Positions 58,072 to 64,000 of a DNA stretch of 64,000 nt are shown here, in pieces. This DNA is from an uncultured Spirochaetales bacterium (GTDB taxonomy: Bacteria > Spirochaetota > Spirochaetia > Sphaerochaetales > Sphaerochaetaceae): contig CAKQWE010000005.1 in NCBI GenBank assembly GCA_934277975.1, forward strand, positions 8,655 through 72,654. The letters run 5' to 3'. Below the pieces are notes generated by a model. That model was not told the origin of the DNA and made no database searches. It saw nothing but the letters and a program-made list of their open reading frames with translations. The translations under genes and the position numbers were made by a program. Each line of letters starts with the position of its first letter. Positions within the stretch are counted from its first letter, which is position 1.

Positions 58072-58341
58072 CTATTCATACAGAGCCAAGCCCGATTCCT
58101 TTGATGATTCCTTTATGGCGGACAACCTCGCAGGGTTGTCCGTTTCTTCGATTACATCGAACCTGAACACCTCAAGTCCTGTACTGGCATAGTCCTCCTG
58201 CAACGACCTACAGCTGTGCATACCAAGATCCAACTGGAAACGGCTCTTCACACAGTCACCCTTTATGTCGTTGGAATAGAAAAGATACACCCTGTCCGTC
58301 TTGAGGTTCCTAATGGCGACCACCCCGCAGTTCTCATTCAT
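58072..58341 (-). CDS. GIY-YIG-fold protein with altered catalytic residues
   Basis: An 89-residue protein that follows the GIY-YIG pattern: GVVAIRNLKTDRVYLFYSNDIKG, then SRFQLDLG, and LQEDYASTGLEVFRFDVIEE, which resembles the LQxDW..yGxxxFxFevlE tail of small GIY-YIG proteins. The catalytic tyrosines are changed: GIY reads GVV and YIG reads YLF. An Arg remains in SRFQ. It may therefore be a non-catalytic nucleic-acid binder. ATG 58341 has GGAG six bases upstream. It is the last gene of the yggS-to-GIY operon, just after mutS2. Confidence 0.65.
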   Translation of the reverse strand: MNENCGVVAIRNLKTDRVYLFYSNDIKGDCVKSRFQLDLGMHSCRSLQEDYASTGLEVFRFDVIEETDNPARLSAIKESSKESGLALYE

Positions 58342-58350
58342 AAAAAACTC

Positions 58351-60780
58351 CTATTTCAACGTAACGTACGTCTTGCCCTGCCCTCCGTCATCGGGATGGG
58401 CGAATTTGAAAGATTCCACGAGAGGGCATTCGTTCAAATGTCTGTGGATACCAGCCGACAGTATACCGTCCCCATAGCCGTGTATGATTGAAAAGCTTTT
58501 CATTCCATGTATGCAGCAGGCTTCAAGCTGGCTGTCTATGGCGTCAAGCGCCGCCTCAAGTCTGTAGCCTCTGAGATCCAGGGACATCTTTGGAGAAGGA
58601 GCCTTTGAACCTGCATCAAAGGAGTATGCCTTGACCACTTGGGCTCTGCGCGGAACCGTAAGTTCGCTTTCCTTGAAGGTGAATTTCATAGGACCTATGG
58701 CAACGACCCATTTGCCGTCACCTGCCTTGCGGATTACGGAACCCTCCCTCTTGTTTGGGCCGCAGAGTACGTCCATGCCAGGCTCAAGGTCTACATGAAG
58801 GTCGCTTGCAATGTCCTCTTTTGCATCGTATTCGTCTATTTCGTTGTCTACCTTGGCTATCTGGGCTTCCATCTCGTCCTTTCTGCCTTCCATTTCAGAG
58901 ATGAAGGCCTTGACCTTTTGGGTCTTCTCCTTGGACATCTCCCCAACCCTTATCTCCGCCACAAGGTTTTCAAGACGCTTCCTTGAATCCTTGAGGGCCT
59001 TGTCGTACTCCAGCAAAGAACCTTTTCTAAGGCGGTTCTCCATGGCTTTGAGGCGACGGCTTTCGTTCGCAATGTGACGCTCTTCGTTCTCAACGGCACG
59101 AAGCCTCCTTGAAAGCTCCGCAGCTTTGGTGTCCGCCTCCCTTCTTTTCTGTTCAAGCCCCCTTATTATGGAGGATATCTTCACAGCCTCTTCCCCAAGG
59201 TATTTCTGGGCACATGCCAAAACGCTCTTTGGAAGATGCATCCTCTTGGCTGTGTCTATGGCGTGGCTCTCGCCTGGAAGGCCGGCAATGACCTTGAATG
59301 TTGGCTCAAGGGTCTGCTCATTGAACTCCATGGAAGCGTTTAGTACGTTCTTCGAGGAATATGCATACTGTTTGAGCACTCCGTGGTGGGATGTCGTAAG
59401 CGTAAGCGCCGCCCTGCCAGTACAGTATTCCAATATGGAACGGGCAAGGGCCGCACCTTCCTGAGGGTCAGTACCGCTTCCAAGTTCATCCAGAATGACA
59501 AGAGAGTCAGCTGTCATGGAACGCAGTATGAAGCCAATGTTCTTCATATGGCCGCTGAAAGTGGAAAGGTTGTTCTCGATGCTCTGATCATCGCCGATAT
59601 CTGTGAAAACGTTGTCGAACAGCGCAAGGGAGCTACCGTCCTGGGCGGGGATGAAGCCGCAAATCTGATTGAGTATGGAAAAAAGACCAACGGTCTTCAT
59701 GGTGACGGTCTTTCCTCCAGCATTAGGACCCGTAAGGACAACCGCTTTGTAGCCGGCGGGAACCCTAAGGTCTATTGGAACGCATTTTGAACCCAACAGT
59801 GGATGGCGTGCATGTATGAGGTTGCAAAGTCCGTTCTCCTCACCTTCCCCTCCTGCTGTGGAGGCATGGGCGCCTTCCACAAGCATTGTTCTACAGCACC
59901 CGTTCAGGCGGGTCCACGATGCAAAGGCATAGAGGAAGTCCGCCTGCGTGACCTGGTATGCCAAGGTCCTAAGCTGCACCTCACACGCTTTTACGATGTC
60001 CGACAGCCCTCCAATGAGCCTTGCAATCTCTATGTCTATGGCCTGCTGGGACATCACTACGGCGTTGTTCATGTCAACGAGTCTGAAAGGCTCCATGAAC
60101 ACAGTACCGCCGCTTGACGAATAGCTTTGGACATAACCTTCCACAGCGCCCTTGGACTCGCTTCTAACAGGAAGGACGATTCTTCCGTCCCTCATGACCG
60201 CAGCGTTGGACTGCATGAGGAATGAATTCGTCCGCATCATGTCCTGGGCCATGCGGCTTCGTTCTGCTCGTTTGGCATCGGCCTTGTCCCTAAGGGCCTT
60301 GACGGTTGGGTAGTTCTCCTTCACCTGTCCGGGGGATTCAAGGATGCTGAAGACCTCGTTCTCCAAGTCAAGGAGCTCGCTAGGAATCTCTTCTACAATG
60401 CCATCCACGCCGCTTTCCCTGTCAGCGCAATCGGGCTCGTTGGAAAGAGAGAGCAACGACCTGAGAAGTCCCGCGCTGCGGATGAAAAGCCCAACATCGT
60501 AGACCTGCTCTCCGGTGAGGGATGCAACGGGGTTGGCCTCAATGGAAGCAAACACCCCGGCTATATCAGGAAACGACTCAACGAATACGTTTTTCCTGGA
60601 AGCCTCACCTATTGCATAGGATGCAGCTGCAACCTGGCTCTGACGGGCTACATAAGCATCCTTGTCGAATATCGGCTTTGCTCGCCTTACACAAGCCCCA
60701 CCCTGTGTGCTCAGTGCAAGATGCGCTATACTATCAAGGACCTGGTCCAAACCAAGGTCAATCACTGTCCTTTTGAACAT
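58351..60780 (-). CDS. mutS2: Endonuclease MutS2 (RqcU-like)
   Basis: MutS-family ATPase with a C-terminal Smr nuclease domain, acting in recombination control and in rescue of collided ribosomes. The clamp and lever regions are followed by the ATPase (GPNAGGKTVTMKTVG, 351-365; VILDELGSGTDPQEGAALA; SHHGVLKQYA), a long coiled-coil insert (about 530-660) and the Smr domain (LDLRGYRLEAALDAID and IIHGYGDGILSAGIH). In Smr domains HGKGTG is usual; here it reads HGYGDG. ATG 60780 has GGAG six bases upstream and lies inside the end of rsgA. Confidence 0.94.
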   Translation of the reverse strand: MFKRTVIDLGLDQVLDSIAHLALSTQGGACVRRAKPIFDKDAYVARQSQVAAASYAIGEASRKNVFVESFPDIAGVFASIEANPVASLTGEQVYDVGLFIRSAGLLRSLLSLSNEPDCADRESGVDGIVEEIPSELLDLENEVFSILESPGQVKENYPTVKALRDKADAKRAERSRMAQDMMRTNSFLMQSNAAVMRDGRIVLPVRSESKGAVEGYVQSYSSSGGTVFMEPFRLVDMNNAVVMSQQAIDIEIARLIGGLSDIVKACEVQLRTLAYQVTQADFLYAFASWTRLNGCCRTMLVEGAHASTAGGEGEENGLCNLIHARHPLLGSKCVPIDLRVPAGYKAVVLTGPNAGGKTVTMKTVGLFSILNQICGFIPAQDGSSLALFDNVFTDIGDDQSIENNLSTFSGHMKNIGFILRSMTADSLVILDELGSGTDPQEGAALARSILEYCTGRAALTLTTSHHGVLKQYAYSSKNVLNASMEFNEQTLEPTFKVIAGLPGESHAIDTAKRMHLPKSVLACAQKYLGEEAVKISSIIRGLEQKRREADTKAAELSRRLRAVENEERHIANESRRLKAMENRLRKGSLLEYDKALKDSRKRLENLVAEIRVGEMSKEKTQKVKAFISEMEGRKDEMEAQIAKVDNEIDEYDAKEDIASDLHVDLEPGMDVLCGPNKREGSVIRKAGDGKWVVAIGPMKFTFKESELTVPRRAQVVKAYSFDAGSKAPSPKMSLDLRGYRLEAALDAIDSQLEACCIHGMKSFSIIHGYGDGILSAGIHRHLNECPLVESFKFAHPDDGGQGKTYVTLK

Positions 60781-61700
60781 TTCCTACTCCAAACGGGAAG
60801 CCTTTCGTCCAACGATTCAAGCATTCGCACATAGCTTTCATACCTATCTGGATCTATGCTTCCATCCTCCAGACGCCTCAGCACCTCGCAGTCCGGTTCG
60901 TTCACATGAAGACACGATGCAAATGCGCACTTGGGCGCGGCCTCCACGAACTCAGGAAAGGCCTGGGCAATAAGATGGGGGTCGTCATGCGGCACCGATA
61001 TCTCCCTGAAACCTGGAGTATCGATGAGCGTGAAGCCCGGGCCGTCCAGCATGAGGGCGTAGTTGGTCGTGTGCCTTCCCCTATTGTACTTCTCGCTCAC
61101 CTCCCCCACACGCTGACTTGCACCAAGAAGCCTATTCACAAGGGAGCTCTTTCCAACACCGCTCTGCCCCACGAAAGCCGCAACCTTACCTTGGAGGGCC
61201 TCTATGAGCCCATCTATGTGCTCTCCTGTCTGGGCCGATACCGCTGTGGTCTCGTACCCCAGCTTCCTATACAGCTGAAAGCGCTCCTGCTCCCACTGTG
61301 TAAGGAGGATGTCGCACTTGTTGAGAACTATCATCACAGGCACGTTGCGGCAGCACGCAAGGACCCTATCCACGAAACGAGGCCTGAACGGAGGGCTCTC
61401 TATGCTGCATACACACACCACAACGTCCATGTTGGCGCATATCGTCTGGTTGAGCTGCCTCTTGTCGTTCCAACGGGCGAACACCCCTTTTCTGTCATGA
61501 CGAGCTGTGACAAGTCCCTCCCCTGTGCCGCTTGGAATGAAATCCACTATGTCGCCCACGACTATTGGATTGTATTCGCCGTTGGCCTGAGCAAGATGCT
61601 TGCCCTTTATCCTACAGCTATAGACATCGCCTTGGGATGTACGCACTGAGTATATGTTGTTTATGGACCTAAGGACCACGCCTTCCATGCTGTTTTCCAT
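60762..61700 (-). CDS. rsgA: Ribosome small subunit GTPase RsgA
   Basis: Late-stage 30S maturation GTPase with a circularly permuted G domain. An OB domain (about 1-75) is followed by NKCD (G4), SAQTG (G5), GQSGVGKSSLVN (G1), TT switch and DTPGF (G3). The zinc-binding tail has CAFASCLHVNEPDC. The expected order G4-G5-G1-G3 is seen. ATG 61700 has GGAAAG close upstream; an ATG four codons later is possible. It overlaps mutS2 by 19 bases. Confidence 0.95.
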   Translation of the reverse strand: MENSMEGVVLRSINNIYSVRTSQGDVYSCRIKGKHLAQANGEYNPIVVGDIVDFIPSGTGEGLVTARHDRKGVFARWNDKRQLNQTICANMDVVVCVCSIESPPFRPRFVDRVLACCRNVPVMIVLNKCDILLTQWEQERFQLYRKLGYETTAVSAQTGEHIDGLIEALQGKVAAFVGQSGVGKSSLVNRLLGASQRVGEVSEKYNRGRHTTNYALMLDGPGFTLIDTPGFREISVPHDDPHLIAQAFPEFVEAAPKCAFASCLHVNEPDCEVLRRLEDGSIDPDRYESYVRMLESLDERLPVWSRKCSKGQ

Positions 61701-61710
61701 GTACTTTCCG

Positions 61711-62754
61711 TCATTCCTTTCTCAAGGCGTCTTCCAGGTCAAAGAACCTTTGTGGTAGAGGTGCCTCGAAGTGCATCAACTCACCTGTAAGTGGATGGTT
61801 TATCTCCAAAATGGAGCTGTGGAGCATGAGGGACCATCCAGGAAAGCGTGAAAGACGGTTGTTGTACATCACATCCCCAATGACAGGGTGCCCTATGCTC
61901 TTCATGTGCACCCTTATCTGATGGGTGCGTCCGGTGAAGATCCTAACCTTGACAAGAGCCGCCCTTGGAAGCTGCTTCACAACCTCGTAGTGGCTTTTGC
62001 TGTACTTGCCCTCTGTAAACCTGTCAACGGAGCCTCCGACCTTGTACTTTGGATCGGTGTAGACCTCATCCATTATCTCCTGCGTCCTTTTCTTGGAAAG
62101 GCCGCCTTGGATTATGTACCTCTTCTCCTTGACGGGAACGAACAGCTTGCGGTTGTTCCTGTCCCTTGCAAGAAGGCACTCTATGTCGTCCTCATGCTTT
62201 GGAATGATGCCGTCGCAGAACGCATAGTAGTACTTTTCTATCTCCCTGTTCTGGAACTGGGCGCTCAAAGCGGCATGTGCCTTGGCGTTGAGCGCTATGA
62301 CCATCACACCGCTTGTATCCTTGTCCAACCTATGGACGATACCAGGACGCGTTACATCGCATTCGTCGGCCATGGCATCTATGAAATCCTGTCCGTAGCG
62401 GTATGCAAGGGCGTTCACTATCGTCCCGTCTATGTTCCCAGCTCCAGGATGCACGACCATTCCCTGAGCCTTGTTTATGACAAGCATCGAGCTGTCTTCG
62501 TACAGCACATCAAGGGGTATGTCCTGAGGTTCGACCTTCTCAAAGACATCGGCTACATAGGAAAGGGATACGATGTCACCCTCCTTCACGCTGTCGCTCT
62601 TCTTGGAAGACCTGCCGTTTATCGTCATTGAACTCATTGGGTTTGACAGGGCGGACCTGGATAGGCCTTCGACATGGGAGGCGAGGTAGGCATCCACACG
62701 TTGCTTTTGGATTCCCTTCTCCACTGTGAATTCATAGTTTCGTTCAATTCGCAC
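61711..62754 (-). CDS. rluD: RluA-family 23S rRNA pseudouridine synthase (RluD-like)
   Basis: Pseudouridine synthase with an N-terminal S4-like RNA-binding region (about 15-75) and a catalytic domain. HRLDKDTSGVMV carries the catalytic Asp. VINKAQGMVVHPGAGNIDGTIVNAL and GRTHQIRVHMKSIGHPVIGD are family motifs. An insert (about 185-225) of charged residues lies in the catalytic domain. RluD rather than RluC is suggested by the full S4 and PGAGN pattern. GTG 62754 has AGGAG six bases upstream. It overlaps the small membrane gene by 11 bases. Confidence 0.9.
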   Translation of the reverse strand: MRIERNYEFTVEKGIQKQRVDAYLASHVEGLSRSALSNPMSSMTINGRSSKKSDSVKEGDIVSLSYVADVFEKVEPQDIPLDVLYEDSSMLVINKAQGMVVHPGAGNIDGTIVNALAYRYGQDFIDAMADECDVTRPGIVHRLDKDTSGVMVIALNAKAHAALSAQFQNREIEKYYYAFCDGIIPKHEDDIECLLARDRNNRKLFVPVKEKRYIIQGGLSKKRTQEIMDEVYTDPKYKVGGSVDRFTEGKYSKSHYEVVKQLPRAALVKVRIFTGRTHQIRVHMKSIGHPVIGDVMYNNRLSRFPGWSLMLHSSILEINHPLTGELMHFEAPLPQRFFDLEDALRKE

Positions 62755-63052
62755 TTACAGCTCCTATTATGTAGTCTATGAGCGTTATGGCTGCGGACAC
62801 GGCGCATGCTATGCCAAGCGTCTGTAGGAATTCAGGGCTTTGTCCGGCTATCGAGTACGCTACGCCCACAAGCGGGAAGGCTATTGGAATGCCTCCAAAG
62901 AATATGGTCTCCGCCCTTCTTAGATCCAATGACCATTTTGGGAACTCGGCCTTCGTGTATGGTTCGTAGCCGTCCATGCTCAGCGCAAAGGCCGGGCTTG
63001 CAAAGCCAAAGAGAAGGACTGCTATGACCACGACGATTACAAGCCTCTTCAT
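62744..63052 (-). CDS. Small membrane protein of unknown function
   Basis: A 102-residue protein with a signal-like first helix (MKRLVIVVVIAVLLFGFASPAFA), a short charged stretch (MDGYEPYTKAEFPKWSLDLRRAE) and two further hydrophobic helices (about 50-70 and 78-98). The EFPKWSLDLRRAETIFFGGIPIAFPL segment may be conserved but I do not recognise a family. ATG 63052 has AAGGAG five bases upstream and overlaps the yggS stop by four bases, so the gene is part of that operon. It overlaps rluD by 11 bases at its end. Confidence 0.75.
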   Translation of the reverse strand: MKRLVIVVVIAVLLFGFASPAFALSMDGYEPYTKAEFPKWSLDLRRAETIFFGGIPIAFPLVGVAYSIAGQSPEFLQTLGIACAVSAAITLIDYIIGAVSAN

Positions 63053-63870
63053 TGGGGCTCCTTCGCATTTGTCGTAACTTCTGCTTTTGGACTTACGATA
63101 TGGTTCTGGATTCCATTTTCGTTTCCACGTGTCTGACCGTAGTCACGTGCACCAAAGATGGCCGTTCCAATGCGGACCTCCGTGGATCCGTTTGCAACGC
63201 CAATCATGTAGTCACCGCTCATACCCATGGAAAGGATGTCCATATCAAGGTATGAGTATTCTCCAACTTGCTTTTTGGTTTTTATGGAATCGAAAAGCCC
63301 TTTCAGGTATGAGAAAGCTTCGTTCGTAAGCCTATCCTTGTCCTCAGGCCTGCACTCCACAGGACCCACCGTCATGAGCCCTCTTATGTGGATGTTGTGC
63401 AGCCCTCTTGCCTTCTCTATGCACTCGAAGAGTTCCTCTTCGTTTTCAAAGCCGCTTTTTGCCTCCTCTCCGCTTGTATTGACTTCAAGTAGCACGTCAA
63501 TTGTCTTGTTGGATTTTTTGGCGGCCCTGTCAACCTTTTCAAGAAGTCCAAACGAATCGATGCTTTCTATCATGTCCACAAGAGGCACTACCTTGTTGAC
63601 CTTGTTGCTTTGAAGATGACCTATCATATGAAGTTCAAGGTCCTGCGGCTTATGAGACAGTCCGTCCTTTGAGAACTTCTCGACTATCTCCTGAACATGG
63701 TTCTCTCCAAAAAGCCTCGCCCCGGCGCTGTAGGCATTCATGATTTCTTCAAGGCTGCGTGTCTTGCTCACCGCCATGAGGCGTGCGTCGCCTATCTTGG
63801 CCCCTATGGTCTTTATTGTGCGTCTGTATTCTTCTATCCTTTCTTTCCTTGGATTGACTTCTTCTTTCAT
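63049..63870 (-). CDS. yggS: PLP homeostasis protein YggS (YlmE/PLPBP)
   Basis: Single-domain PLP-binding protein related to the N-terminal domain of alanine racemase, acting in vitamin B6 balance. The PLP Lys is in MAVSKTRSLEEI, FGENHVQEIVEKF and HMIGHLQSNKVNKVV follow, and LSMGMSGDYMIGVANGSTEVRIGTAIFG ends the core. An extra 30 residues at the C-terminus are unusual. The start ATG 63870 has no clear ribosome-binding site. It is the first gene of the operon to the GIY-YIG gene, with an inverted repeat about 75 bases upstream. Confidence 0.93.
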   Translation of the reverse strand: MKEEVNPRKERIEEYRRTIKTIGAKIGDARLMAVSKTRSLEEIMNAYSAGARLFGENHVQEIVEKFSKDGLSHKPQDLELHMIGHLQSNKVNKVVPLVDMIESIDSFGLLEKVDRAAKKSNKTIDVLLEVNTSGEEAKSGFENEEELFECIEKARGLHNIHIRGLMTVGPVECRPEDKDRLTNEAFSYLKGLFDSIKTKKQVGEYSYLDMDILSMGMSGDYMIGVANGSTEVRIGTAIFGARDYGQTRGNENGIQNHIVSPKAEVTTNAKEPQ

Positions 63871-63942
63871 ATGGCTTGATTCTACCCTCAAAACGCAATG
63901 ATATCAAATGGTATTGGACTACAATTTGCCAATTGAAAAAGT

Positions 63943-63980
63943 AAATGCAACGGTAGGCCGTCCAAGGTGAAGTTGCATTT
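63943..63980. repeat. Inverted repeat upstream of yggS
   Basis: AAATGCAAC (63943-63951) and GTTGCATTT (63972-63980) form a perfect 9-base inverted repeat with a 20-base loop. It lies about 75 bases ahead of yggS. Only a few T follow on either strand, so it is as likely an operator as a terminator. Confidence 0.55.
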
Positions 63981-64000
63981 TGCTCTACACTGAAGTAGCA

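Noticed and set aside
1..64000. tRNA, rRNA, insertion sequences, prophage
   Set aside because: Intergenic gaps were read for cloverleaf ends, conserved rRNA segments, transposase or integrase motifs; only XerC and XerD, both housekeeping, were seen.

Overview
The window reads as a chromosomal segment of a spirochaete with roughly half G+C (judged by eye). The signs are: a bacterial V-type ATPase operon in the spirochaetal order (E, DUF2764, A, B, D, I, K); a division cluster mraZ-rsmH-ftsL-ftsW-ftsQ-ftsA-ftsZ followed by xerD, dprA, xerC and hslVU; BMP-family nucleoside uptake systems; LptD beside UvrA; small outer-membrane beta-barrel proteins; and an FlhF-type flagellar GTPase. The species cannot be fixed from the sequence. 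The eroded peptidoglycan enzymes described below recall Sphaerochaeta, whose cultured members lack penicillin-binding proteins but are non-motile. FlhF argues for a motile relative, so I leave the genus open.

Layout, left to right. 1-13.6 kb, mostly minus strand: flhF, the hslVU protease, xerC, dprA, a divergent PAP2 phosphatase, xerD and the division genes back to mraZ. 13.6-14.3 kb: a gene-free stretch with short degenerate tandem repeats and a strong terminator. 14.3-20.1 kb, minus: an outer-membrane protein, typA, a sirtuin, miaB and folD. 20.2-21.9 kb, plus: an outer-membrane protein and an AT-rich lipoprotein. 22.2-24.1 kb, minus: a DUF488 protein and a LysM/LytM protein, divergent from a transpeptidase-less FtsI-like protein at 24.1-25.2 kb. 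25.2-36.0 kb, minus: one overlapping operon ispG-uvrA-lptD-phoH-pgpH-ybeY. 36.2-38.5 kb, plus: nucleoside salvage (deoD, a nitroreductase, a nucleoside hydrolase). 38.6-48.4 kb, minus: two tandem copies of a four-gene BMP-type ABC importer. 48.5-55.6 kb: the V-ATPase. 55.7-57.0 kb: two overlapping, distantly paralogous HTH proteins of unknown function. 57.3-58.1 kb, plus: uridine phosphorylase. 58.1-63.9 kb, minus: a six-gene operon yggS, small membrane protein, rluD-like, rsgA, mutS2, GIY-YIG-like.

Two themes stand out. First, nucleoside uptake and breakdown: two importers, a purine phosphorylase, a uridine phosphorylase and a hydrolase lie within 22 kb. Second, the division apparatus keeps its scaffold (FtsZ, FtsA, FtsQ, a FtsL-like protein) while its peptidoglycan enzymes appear gutted. 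FtsW lacks the catalytic Asp and several signature motifs. The only FtsI-like protein keeps the pedestal and the last strands of the transpeptidase fold but has no SxxK, SxN or KTG core. The adjacent LytM domain has lost every zinc ligand. No murein precursor genes and no ftsI sit in the division cluster. I regard this set of peptidoglycan pseudoenzymes in a live divisome as the most interesting content of the window.
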